64,000 nt of DNA, from NCBI GenBank assembly GCA_037956075.1, contig CP138327.1, forward strand, positions 310,001 to 374,000, read 5' to 3'. The first letter of the stretch is position 1. Each line of letters begins with the position of its first letter. This DNA comes from Catillopecten margaritatus gill symbiont (GTDB taxonomy: Bacteria; Pseudomonadota; Gammaproteobacteria; PS1; Pseudothioglobaceae). The notes under the pieces were generated by a model. The model was given only the letters and a program-made list of their open reading frames with translations, ran no database searches and was not told the DNA's origin. A program made the position numbers and the translations under genes. Below are positions 21,377-28,926 of this stretch, one piece after another.

Positions 21377-22419
21377 TTTAGCGTTGCTGTTATTTTGATG
21401 TCTTCGCCGACCATTCTGATGTCGCTAATATTGAGCGTTAGTTTGTCATTCATTGTTTGAATCGGTAGATTTATCATTGAATTTGCCTCACTGCCCATCA
21501 ATATCGGCGCCGTATAAATAACAAATTCATCAATCAACCCAGCCTCAACCATCGCCCCAATCAACCCAGGACCCGCCTCAAGTAAGATATTATTAATTCC
21601 TTGTCTGCCCAATTGTAAAAGCACAGCATGCAAATCTAATTTTCCAATAGCGTTAGTTTTGGTATTTTTAGGATTAAAAACTTGCGTACTTGCATCTGCT
21701 GAAAAAATATTAAGTGTCGTATCGGTAATCTGATTTTTACCATCCACCACCACGCGCAATGGCACGCTATCAACCCCATCAAGACGCACTGTCATCGACG
21801 GATTATCGGTCAACACCGTGCCAGACCCCGTCATAATTGCCTGATTTTTAGCGCGTAATTTTTGCACCTCTAATCGTGCTGACTCGCCCGTAATCCATTT
21901 ACTTTCACCCGATGCCATCGCTGTTTTGCCATCCAAGCTCATTGCAATTTTGCAAGTGATAAAAGGCAATCCTGTTGTCATTCGTTGAATAAATCCACGA
22001 TTGAGTTGCCTCGCCTCAACTTCTAACAAACCCGTTTTAACGACAATCCCCGCTTCTTCCAACAGTGCCACACCTTTGCCACCCACCAAAGGATTAGGGT
22101 CAAGCGTCGCAATAATAACTTGCTCAACCTCCGCATCGATAATCGCCTGAGCACAAGGCGGTGTCTTGCCTTGATGGGCACAAGGCTCTAAGGTTACATA
22201 AAGCGTCATCCCCTTTGCCTGATGATTGATTTGTGCTAACGCATTGAGTTCCGCATGGGCTTCGCCAAATATTTGATGATAACCTTGTGCCATAATCTCA
22301 TCATTTTTTACAATCACACAGCCCACCATTGGGTTGGATTGCACGCCATAACGACCTTTGCCAGCCAGTTGCAGTGCCAGCGACATAAATTGTGTGTCAT
22401 TTGTTGAAAAAGTTGCCAC
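21373..22419 (-). CDS. ribD: riboflavin biosynthesis deaminase/reductase RibD
   Basis: RibD catalyses the deamination and reduction of the pyrimidine intermediate in riboflavin synthesis. The 348-residue product has the zinc deaminase motifs HAELNAL and PCAHQGKTPPCAQAI (about residues 50-90) and the C-terminal reductase domain (TCKIAMSLDGKTAMASGESKWITG). It is divergent from recA, with 53 nt between the starts, and leads the ribD-coaBC unit, which links flavin and CoA synthesis. Confidence 0.96.
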   Translation of the reverse strand: MATFSTNDTQFMSLALQLAGKGRYGVQSNPMVGCVIVKNDEIMAQGYHQIFGEAHAELNALAQINHQAKGMTLYVTLEPCAHQGKTPPCAQAIIDAEVEQVIIATLDPNPLVGGKGVALLEEAGIVVKTGLLEVEARQLNRGFIQRMTTGLPFITCKIAMSLDGKTAMASGESKWITGESARLEVQKLRAKNQAIMTGSGTVLTDNPSMTVRLDGVDSVPLRVVVDGKNQITDTTLNIFSADASTQVFNPKNTKTNAIGKLDLHAVLLQLGRQGINNILLEAGPGLIGAMVEAGLIDEFVIYTAPILMGSEANSMINLPIQTMNDKLTLNISDIRMVGEDIKITATLK

Positions 22420-22435
22420 AGTTGTCTAATTACTC

Positions 22436-22458
22436 GTAAAATTAACCTCTTATTTTAC
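22436..22458. promoter_or_regulatory. inverted repeat in the ribD-recA divergent promoter region
   Basis: gtaaaat (22436-22442) and attttac (22452-22458) form a 7-bp inverted repeat with a 9-nt centre, 15 nt before the recA ATG. It does not match the gammaproteobacterial LexA box (CTGT-N8-ACAG), and I saw no LexA box in this gap. It could be an operator or an mRNA hairpin that ends next to the aggag Shine-Dalgarno. Confidence 0.4.
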
Positions 22459-22472
22459 AGAGGAGAAGCCCC

Positions 22473-23516
22473 ATGGATGAACAGAAAAAACAAGCGCTAA
22501 AATCGGCATTAACACAAATTGAAAAGCAATTTGGCAAAGGTTCAGCGATGTTTCTCGGCGACGAAAGGGCAAACACAGATATTGAAGCGGTTTCTACCGG
22601 TAGTTTGAGTTTGGACATTGCACTCGGCATCGGTGGTTTGCCAAAAGGGCGTGTGATTGAAATTTATGGACCTGAATCTTCGGGCAAAACAACTTTAACG
22701 CTACATGTGATTGCAGAAATGCAAAAACTCGGTGGCACCGCAGCCTTCATTGACGCAGAGCATGCCTTAGACCCACAATACGCCAAAAGATTAGGCGTAA
22801 ATACCGATGAATTGGTCATTTCCCAGCCCGATACTGGCGAGCAAGCTTTAGAAATTACAGATACTTTAGTGCGTTCAGGCAGTGTGGACATCGTGGTAGT
22901 TGACTCAGTGGCAGCACTCACACCAAAAGCAGAAATTGAAGGCGAAATGGGTGCATCACATATGGGCTTGCAAGCGCGTTTGATGTCACAAGCCTTGAGA
23001 AAACTAACCTCAAATATCAAAAAAACCAACACCATGGTTATCTTTATTAACCAATTAAGAATGAAAATTGGCGTGATGTTTGGTAATCCCGAAACGACAA
23101 CGGGCGGTAATGCCTTGAAATTTTACGCCTCCGTGCGTTTAGACATTCGTCGTATCGGCGCCATCAAGAAAGGCGACGAAATTATGGGCAACGAAACCCG
23201 TGTGAAAGTATTAAAAAACAAAGTCGCACCCCCATTCAAACAAGCAGAATTTCAAATCCTTTACAACGAAGGCATTTCCCGTGAAAGTGAAATCATTGAT
23301 TTGGGTGTGAAGCACGAATTGGTCGATAAAGCAGGTGCTTGGTACAGTGTTGGCGCGGAAAGAATTGGACAAGGCAAAGACAAAGCCCGTGATTATCTAA
23401 AAGAACACCCAGAAATGTGTGCTGATTTAGAAGAGAAAATCAAAGCCATTGTTTTAGGTTCGGATGAAGAGGAAGTAGAAACCAAGCCAAAATCTAAAGG
23501 CAAAGACGCTGAGTAA
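22473..23516 (+). CDS. recA: recombinase RecA
   Basis: RecA forms ATP-dependent filaments on single-stranded DNA for homologous recombination and SOS induction. The 347-residue product has Walker [10 protein letters not shown] (residues 66-74), Walker [12 protein letters not shown], the L2 loop region with [20 protein letters not shown], and an acidic C-terminal tail. Shine-Dalgarno gaggag precedes the ATG. recX follows immediately, overlapping or abutting. Confidence 0.98.
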   Translation: MDEQKKQALKSALTQIEKQFGKGSAMFLGDERANTDIEAVSTGSLSLDIALGIGGLPKGRVIEIYGPESSGKTTLTLHVIAEMQKLGGTAAFIDAEHALDPQYAKRLGVNTDELVISQPDTGEQALEITDTLVRSGSVDIVVVDSVAALTPKAEIEGEMGASHMGLQARLMSQALRKLTSNIKKTNTMVIFINQLRMKIGVMFGNPETTTGGNALKFYASVRLDIRRIGAIKKGDEIMGNETRVKVLKNKVAPPFKQAEFQILYNEGISRESEIIDLGVKHELVDKAGAWYSVGAERIGQGKDKARDYLKEHPEMCADLEEKIKAIVLGSDEEEVETKPKSKGKDAE

Positions 23517-23541
23517 AACCGCTTACAATAGTGCCTTAGGA

Positions 23542-23922
23542 ATGCTCGCTAAACGCGAGCATTCTTGTATGGAGCTGCATAAAAAACTGACTCAATGGCA
23601 TGAAGAAGACGAAGTTGAAGAAGCCATCGCCAAACTCACCAAAGAAAATTACCAATCTGATGAGCGTTTTGCCGGTGAATTTATCCAAATGCGTTTTAAC
23701 CAAGGCAAAGGCCCAATTAAAATCTCAATAGACTTACGACAACGAGGTATCGAGCACTTTGATTTATCTGAATACGATTTTTTTGCCTTAGCAAAAGAAA
23801 TCAGAGTAAGAAAATACGGCGAACAAGCCCCCAGTAATTACAAAGAAAAAGCCAAACAACAACGCTTTTTGCAATCTCGTGGATTTGATTTTGAACAAAT
23901 TAATTGTTCTTTTGAGTCATAA
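23542..23922 (+). CDS. recX: recombination regulatory protein RecX
   Basis: RecX binds RecA filaments and limits their extension. The product shows the RecX core: AKREHSCMELHKKL, then WHEEDEVEEAIAKLTKENY with DERFAGEFI, QGKGPIKISIDLRQRGI. From the first ATG it is 126 residues, short for the family. Family-like sequence (AYNSALGM) continues upstream of that ATG in the same open frame back to 23479, and the ATG has no usable Shine-Dalgarno. A CTG at 23509, 8 nt after aaagg and overlapping the recA stop, may be the real start. Confidence 0.88.
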   Translation: MLAKREHSCMELHKKLTQWHEEDEVEEAIAKLTKENYQSDERFAGEFIQMRFNQGKGPIKISIDLRQRGIEHFDLSEYDFFALAKEIRVRKYGEQAPSNYKEKAKQQRFLQSRGFDFEQINCSFES

Positions 23923-23980
23923 AAAAGAACACCTATCAAAGATGGGCGTCGGACCAAGTGTGTTTAGGAATAATGGCGAT

Positions 23981-24033
23981 AATGGGGTGGGCTACTTTTA
24001 TCATCCTATTATAAAAAGTAGCCTACCCCCATT
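23981..24033. repeat. 53-bp palindromic repeat, copy 1
   Basis: A long inverted repeat: the left arm aatggggtgggctacttttat pairs with its near-complement at 24011-24033 (one indel and one mismatch) around the loop catcctatt-like centre. A second copy in the same orientation is at 25043-25093. Both arms and the loop are conserved between copies. It directly abuts the attC site. Confidence 0.85.
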
Positions 24034-24038
24034 ATTTT

Positions 24039-24092
24039 TAACGCTTGGATTCACCTGACGCATTAGCGGTCAGGTGGAATGATTTGTTATGC
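24039..24092 (+). other. integron attC site (59-base element)
   Basis: This 54-bp site has the full attC layout. The left end is TAACGCTTGG and the right end is GATTTGTTATGC. The two halves pair as TAAC/GTTA, then a 6/5-nt unpaired spacer, a 3-bp ATT/AAT stem, a single extrahelical G, and an 8-bp stem CACCTGAC/GTCAGGTG around a 9-nt loop. The spacer sizes, single bulged base and TAACGCTTG opening are the same as I recall for the aadA cassette attC. The R' box GTTATGC at 24086-24092 is also found in Vibrio repeats. No intI gene is in the window. Confidence 0.8.
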
Positions 24093-24095
24093 ATT

Positions 24096-24350
24096 TTATC
24101 TGCTATAAATATTTTTTCTATGCCCAATACTAATAACTAAAATTATCAATTCATTATCATTAATTTCATATATCACCCTATAACTTCCAATTCTTATACG
24201 ATATGCTTCTCTGCCAGTTAATTTTTTAGTATTGTAATATGGCTCATTGGCTAAGGCGTAAATCTTATTTATTATTTTAGTTTGAAATGGTTCACTTATT
24301 TTAGCCAATGATTTTTTGGCATTTTTCTGTATCTTTAAATCGTATTTCAA
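24096..24350 (-). CDS. type II toxin of the RelE/ParE superfamily
   Basis: The 84-residue basic protein has the RelE-family pattern: KIQKNAKKSLAKIS at the N-terminus, a PYYNTKKLTGREAYRIRIG centre, and YRVIYEINDNELIILVISIGHRKNIY at the end. Such toxins usually cleave mRNA on the ribosome (RelE) or poison gyrase (ParE); the GREAYRIRIGSYRVIYEI pattern favours RelE. It lies 4 nt after the antitoxin gene on the same strand and its stop is 3 nt from the attC R' box. It is therefore probably the content of an integron cassette, inserted in reverse orientation. Confidence 0.88.
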   Translation of the reverse strand: MKYDLKIQKNAKKSLAKISEPFQTKIINKIYALANEPYYNTKKLTGREAYRIRIGSYRVIYEINDNELIILVISIGHRKNIYSR

Positions 24351-24354
24351 AATA

Positions 24355-24552
24355 CTAATGATTTTTTATTTCTTTTACTGCCTGACTGAACGATATAACT
24401 TCACTATTGGTTTTTTTAGCTTTATCATAAACCTCTATATCATCTAGCATTTCAAGCTGTTGCATTATTTTTTGCCATTCATTCATTTGAATAACCACTG
24501 CTTTTTGAGTTTGTGTATCATCAATTATGTATTGTGGATGTAGTGCTAACAT
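24355..24552 (-). CDS. antitoxin of the RelE-type pair (RelB/Phd-YefM-like)
   Basis: The 65-residue protein (ALHPQYIIDDTQTQKAVVIQ, then MNEWQKIMQQLEMLDDIEVY) has the short antitoxin layout: a small N-terminal strand region, a W-x-x-(I/L)-x-x-x-L-E helix, and a C-terminal toxin-binding tail. It precedes the toxin by 4 nt. Antitoxins of this kind neutralise the toxin and repress their own promoter; the AT-rich DNA above 24552 is where that promoter should lie. Confidence 0.85.
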   Translation of the reverse strand: MLALHPQYIIDDTQTQKAVVIQMNEWQKIMQQLEMLDDIEVYDKAKKTNSEVISFSQAVKEIKNH

Positions 24553-24611
24553 ATCGTCTTCCTTGTATTTTTTATGCCTATAATTATATCAAATTTTACA
24601 TTTCATCCACA

Positions 24612-25067
24612 CTATTTTAAATTTGTTATCGGTAATTGTTTCATTTTTATTATCTGAGAATCTATTTTTTTTAGTCGTATTTGTTTATTTAGATGTATTC
24701 TTCTATCCTTTACCTCTTGTTTAAACTTAGTACTCATTGACTCTTTAAATGACCAAAAAATACTATCACTTAATTTTTTTCTAATTTATCGAAAGATTTA
24801 TACAGTTTTGCCAATCTTTTGCTATCCTTGTCTTTTGGATTTTGTAATTCCAATTTATAATTTTTTCAATAAATCATGCATATACAACATATCTTGTTTT
24901 TGGACTTTGTTTAGAATGCCACTATCTTCTAATTTATAATAGTCTTGAAATTCCTCAATAACACTTTCCTCAATAACACTTCTTGGGTAATTGATAGTGG
25001 GTGTGTGGATTTGAATTAACCGATTTACAAGATTTGGCAGATAATGGGAGCAGACTATTTTTATCAT
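24612..25067 (-). pseudogene. frameshifted gene remnant of unknown function
   Basis: On the minus strand one protein-like sequence runs through three frames. Frame 1 (to the stop near 24856) ends MHDLLKKL; a shift in an A run leads to YKLELQNPKDKDSKRLAKL; a second shift in an A run leads to LSDSIFWSFKESMSTKFKQE and ends at the tag at 24612-24614. Both breaks are in homopolymers. The N-terminus is cut off by palindrome copy 2. A 15-bp tandem duplication (24953-24982) repeats the peptide SVIEE. I do not recognise the family. Confidence 0.65.
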
Positions 25068-25093
25068 CCTATTATAAAAGTAGCCTACCCCAT
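25043..25093. repeat. 53-bp palindromic repeat, copy 2
   Basis: Same element as 23981-24033: left arm beginning aatgggagcagactattttt, the same tcatcctatta centre and a right arm ending tagcctaccccatt. The left arm has diverged more than the right. The DNA between the copies (attC, toxin-antitoxin pair, gene remnant) is about 1 kb. Confidence 0.85.
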
Positions 25094-25350
25094 TATTCGC
25101 TAATTATTTAAAACACACTCTGACTCCAATTCCATTTCAATCAGATTGAAGCACAACTTAAGAGTAGAATCAAACTAAAATCAAGGGAAGGGGGTAAGAA
25201 TTCAAACGGTAAAATAAAATCAAGTGATACTACCCTTTTTGATTGACCCCTTTGATTTAAAAAATCAACCTAATCTCATTGGCGTATTTTTTTCAAGCGT
25301 GTGCTGAGTAAAAAAACCGTAAAATAGCCTAGACTACAAATAAAAAAATT
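25094..25350. other. AT-rich gap upstream of the ATPase gene, no gene seen
   Basis: I find no gene or RNA here. The DNA is AT-rich with one G-rich patch (near 25186-25197). A TAAAAT box at about 25320 could serve the ATPase gene. No Shine-Dalgarno precedes the ATG at 25351. Confidence 0.4.
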
Positions 25351-26317
25351 ATGAAAATAAAGATAGAAAATTGTAATAATATTACAGAAGGTTTAATTAA
25401 TATTGAAACAAAGAAACTAAACATTAGATTTGGTATAAATGGAACAGGTAAAAGTACAATAGCAAAAGCTATTCAGTATCAAGTTGAAGATCCAGAAAGC
25501 TTAACAGATTTATTACCTTTTAAATTGCGGGAAGAAAATCAAGACAATCTAAGTCCAAAAGTTGAAATTAATAATGGAGAAATCAAGTCTATTTCTATTT
25601 TTAATGAAGAATACATTAAACAGTTTCTTTTTAAGCAAGATGAGCTTGTAAGTAATAGTTTTGAAATTTTTATAAAAACTCCAAACTATACCGAAACAGA
25701 AGAAAATATTGAAGAACAATTAAAAGAAATAAAAAAAGTATTTTTAAGCAATGAGGAATTAGATCAAGCCATTTCAGATTTTGAATCTTTATCTAACAGT
25801 TTTAAAACAACAAAAAAAGGACTTTCTAATGCCTCGGCTATTTCCAAGGGTTTAAAAGATGGAAATAAAATAGAAAATATTCCAGAAAACTTAAAAGAAT
25901 ATGCTCCTTTTATTCAAGATAAAGAAAAATGTGTTAAGTGGTTAGAATGGCAAATAAAAGGAAATAATTTTAGTGAAAATCATAACAACTGCCCTTACTG
26001 TGTTTCTCCAACTGATAATGAAAAAAAACAAACAATAAAATCTGTTTCAGAAAATTATGATAAAAATGTAATTAAAAATTTTATTCTAATAATAAAAGCA
26101 ATAGAAGATTTAGGTGCTTATTTTTCCAAAAAATCAAAAGAAGAATTGGAAAGAATATTAAAAAAAACTGATGGACTATTAGAAGAAGAAAAGACTTATA
26201 TCATCACAATAAAAAGTCAGATAGATAACTTTTTAGAGAGATTAAAAAATCTAAAAAATATTTCATTTAATAACTTAAAAGATGATGAAAAGATAGAAGA
26301 AAAAATAAAAAATTTTA

Positions 26318-27065
26318 GGGTCTTAACTAGTTAAGCAATTTTTAATTGCTTAAAATACTAGTTATGAAAAGGAAAAATAAGTATTACAACCGTTCAAGAC
26401 TTTCAGAGGCAAAATTTAGAGAAGTTATTAAATATTTTTCAGTGGATTTAAGCGCTACTCAAATAGCACAATTAACCAATCTAAATTTAAACACTGTTAA
26501 TAAAATTTTGACACTTGTAAGGATAAGAATTTTTGAATTATCAGACCAATATCAACTTCAATCTGCCCCACTAGTGGGGCAGATTGAAGTTGATGAAAGC
26601 TACTTTGGTGCTCGGCGCGTCCGTGGGAAACGCGGCCGAGGTGCCAGGGGCAAGATAATCGTATTTGGCTTATTGAAACGAGGTGATAAGGTTTATACTC
26701 AAATTATAGAAAAGTGCGATAGAATAACCCTTCACAGCATAATAAAAGACAAAACATCAACAGATAGTATTATTAATTCTGACGGATGGCGTGGATATAA
26801 TGGCTTGGTAGATTTTGGCTATAAAAAGCATTATCGTGTTCATCATGGTAAGAATGAATTTGCCAGAGGAAATTCTCATATTAACGGCATCGAATCTTTT
26901 TGGGGTTATGCTAAAATTAGACTAGTAAAATTTAAAGGAATGAATAAAAAAATGTTTAAATATCATCTTAAAGAATGTGAATTTAGATTTAATAATCGTA
27001 AGCAAGATATGTATAAAATCTTACTTGATAATTTTAGAAAAGAGCCGCTTAACTAGTTAAGACCC
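26318..27065 (+). mobile_element. IS1595-type insertion sequence, 748 bp, with exact ends and 8-bp target duplication
   Basis: Perfect 19-bp terminal inverted repeats, gggtcttaactagttaagc at 26318-26336 and its complement at 27047-27065, enclose one transposase gene. The flanks are the identical 8-bp AAATTTTA (26310-26317 and 27066-27073). Eight-base duplications and this transposase type fit the IS1595 family (IS1016-like group). Each end contains the 12-bp palindrome ttaactagttaa, and a second palindrome (ttaagcaatt/aattgcttaa, 26331-26353) overlaps the left end. Perfect ends indicate recent transposition. Confidence 0.95.
26364..27056 (+). CDS. IS1595-family (IS1016-like, ISXO2-type) transposase
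   Basis: The 230-residue DDE-type transposase starts at ATG 26364 (MKRKNKYYNRSRLSEAKFRE), with an N-terminal helix-turn-helix (SATQIAQLTNLNLNTVNKIL) and the core beginning VDESYFGARRVRGKRGRGA. The second acidic residue is in SDGWRGYNGLV and the third region is HINGIESFWGYAKIRL, followed by a CEFRFNNR tail. The stop codon lies inside the right terminal repeat. It is full length with no frameshift, so the element is probably active. Confidence 0.94.
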   Translation: MKRKNKYYNRSRLSEAKFREVIKYFSVDLSATQIAQLTNLNLNTVNKILTLVRIRIFELSDQYQLQSAPLVGQIEVDESYFGARRVRGKRGRGARGKIIVFGLLKRGDKVYTQIIEKCDRITLHSIIKDKTSTDSIINSDGWRGYNGLVDFGYKKHYRVHHGKNEFARGNSHINGIESFWGYAKIRLVKFKGMNKKMFKYHLKECEFRFNNRKQDMYKILLDNFRKEPLN

Positions 27066-28280
27066 AAATTTTATTATAGTTATTGATGAATTATTTGATA
27101 AATTAAAAGCAGATAAAACAGAGAAAATAGTAATTAATATTAACAAATCTTTAAACACTACACTTGAAAAAATCGGAACACTTAAGGGAAATATAAATAA
27201 ACAAAAACAAGAAGTTGAAAACTCAATAAAAAAACATCAAAAAAATATTAACCAATTTCTTAAAAATGCAGGATATAAATATGAAGTTTTAATTGATGAG
27301 GAAAATAAAATAAAACTTCAACATATTGATTGTAAAAATAATATTTTAGGTGGAGATCAACATTTAAGTTTTGGAGAAAAAAATGCTTTTGCTTTAGTAT
27401 TATTTATGTACGAAACTTTATCTAAAAATCCCAATTTAATTATTTTAGATGACCCTATTTCTTCATTTGATAAGAATAAAAAATATGCAATTTTACAAAT
27501 GCTTTTTAGGGAAGATACTTCTTTTAAGAGTAAAACTGTTTTGATGCTAACTCATGATATTGAGCCAATAATCGACTCTGTAAAAGCACTTGGCCGTATA
27601 TTTAAAAATCAAACAAACGCTAGTTTTTTGCAATATAAAGATGAAAATATTACTGAAAAAGAAATTAAAAAAGAAAACATATTAACTTTTACACAAATTT
27701 GTAAAAATATCACCGAAGATAAAAATATTAATAAAATATCAAAATTAATTTATTTAAGAAGGAATTTTGAAATATTAGATGACAAAGGTGATGAGTATCA
27801 AATATTATCAGATTTATTTCATAAAAGAACAAAAGAAGATGCAAAAACTTATAGACAAGAAAAAGATAGCAGTTTAACAGGTGAACAATTTGAAATAGAT
27901 TTTAGCGCTGGAATGAAAAAACTTAAAAAAGTTATTTCTGATTTTAATTATGAAGACTTGTTAAAAACAATTAAAAATCAAGAGGGGTTAAAGAAAATTT
28001 ATGAGGCTGCTGAAAATGGATATGAAAAATTACAATTGTTTAGAATTATAAATGGTGAATTTGCCAAGCAGGATAGTTTTAGTGATGTGATGAAAAAATT
28101 TATAAATGAAACTTACCACATAGAAAATGATTTAATTCATCAATTAGATCCAAGAGAATATGATCTGATTCCAGAGTTTATTGTTAAAAAATGCAATGAT
28201 TGTATTTCTGATTTACCAAAATAATGGCTTGTGATTAAAAGGGCGCCGCCTCCCTTCCCCGCCTCCCCCCGCGAATTGCC

Positions 28281-28526
28281 ATGTTGAGAAAAATACCAGC
28301 AAAAATTCGTTTTTTATCGATAGAGTCATTGTTGGAAGATTTGGGTGCGGTTGATTTTGAGGATATTCATTGGGTGATTGTTGGCGGGGAGAGTGGTGCT
28401 CGAGGAGTAAAAGGGGGGCGCCACCCTTTTATTTTAATATTTTAGTAAAAACAATGGCTTACCCTTTCACCCGAGAAAGTCAAGAAGAGGGCTAATGGGA
28501 AATATATTGCAGATACGCCACTATAA
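28281..28526 (+). pseudogene. C-terminal remnant of a DUF5131 (phage Gp37/Gp68-like) gene
   Basis: The frame from 28281 reads KIPAKIRFLSIESLLEDLG and then DIHWVIVGGESGAR, the hallmark of DUF5131 proteins (usual form: IPAKVRFLSIEPLL...WVIVGGESG). It is broken after GARG by a hairpin insertion (stem taaaaggg/ccctttta, 28408-28431) and stops at 28443-28445. A last family-like piece, KRANGKYIADTPL, runs to the stop at 28524-28526. The function of DUF5131 is unknown to me; it occurs in phages and mobile DNA. Confidence 0.75.
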
Positions 28527-28567
28527 ACATATAAACCATATTAAGAAAATTTATTTGGGTTTTAAAA

Positions 28568-28723
28568 ATGAGCATAAAAACACAAATAGAATGGACAGGG
28601 AAAACATGAAATCCGACCACGGGTTGCACGAAGGTCTTGGCTGAATGTAAGCAAAATTACCAAGCGTTTATGCCTGCTGTGGAGAATGTGAAGTTATTGG
28701 AAAATATTTTCAACCGCATTTAA
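28568..28723 (+). pseudogene. N-terminal remnant of a DUF5131 gene with a nonsense codon, fused to an unknown tail
   Basis: ATG 28568 opens MSIKTQIEWTGKT, then TGA (28607-28609), then NPTTGCTKV. The family normally reads EWTxxTWNPxTGCTKV, so the TGA replaces the conserved Trp. After KV the frame no longer resembles the family and reads AECKQNYQAFMPAVENVKLL to a taa at 28721-28723. This N-terminal piece lies downstream of the C-terminal piece at 28281, so the order is scrambled or two gene copies have decayed. Confidence 0.72.
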
Positions 28724-28764
28724 GTTTGTTTGGTGTGGTTCGAATATTATATGATGTTTTTTAG

Positions 28765-28926
28765 GTTTACAAAGTAAAATGGCTTGAATTCGCCAGTAAA
28801 GAATTAAATGATGTTGCAACTAATTATTTTGATGTTAGTGAAAATCGTTTACGCAAGCATCAATTACCAAATGAAATTCCCACCAAGCGAAATCCTTTAA
28901 AACGACCAAAAAAATGGCAGAAATGA
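28765..28926 (+). pseudogene. short gene-tail remnant
   Basis: A 53-codon open frame right after a tag stop reads YKVKWLEFASKELNDVATNY and ends KRNPLKRPKKWQK at the tga 28924-28926. It has protein-like composition but no start codon of its own. It looks like the 3' end of a lost gene. Family not recognised. It overlaps the start of the next ORF by 13 nt. Confidence 0.4.

Larger units (their letters stand above)
25351..28224 (+). pseudogene. AAA_13 (PrrC/RloC-like) ATPase gene interrupted by an IS element
   Basis: Two coding pieces (25351-26317 and 27074-28224) join in frame when the IS and one 8-bp target copy are removed, giving 705 codons without a stop. The joined protein has Walker A GINGTGKST (residues 28-36), coiled-coil-like segments around a CPYC knuckle (Cys214, Cys217; possible zinc hook), ABC signature LSFGEKN (from Leu420) and Walker B LIILDDP (Asp448, Asp449). 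The C-terminus (NETYHIENDLIHQLDP) resembles phage-defence ATPases of the PrrC/RloC group. An R-x-x-x-E pair (Arg551, Glu555) and His572 recall the PrrC nuclease triad, but the spacing differs and I do not claim it. Base use is more AT-rich than the flanking core genes. Currently it encodes a truncated 327-residue N-terminal product. Confidence 0.9.

Noticed and set aside
22420-22472. LexA box upstream of recA
   Set aside because: No CTGT-N8-ACAG or close variant is present; only an unrelated 7-bp inverted repeat.
26346-26363. TTG start for the transposase
   Set aside because: Lies in the palindromic left end of the IS; ATG 26364 gives the normal N-terminus.
27406-28224. Independent 272-aa gene downstream of the IS
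   Set aside because: It starts inside the ABC signature/Walker B region of the split ATPase; the frame is open back to the IS junction and joins the 5' piece exactly.
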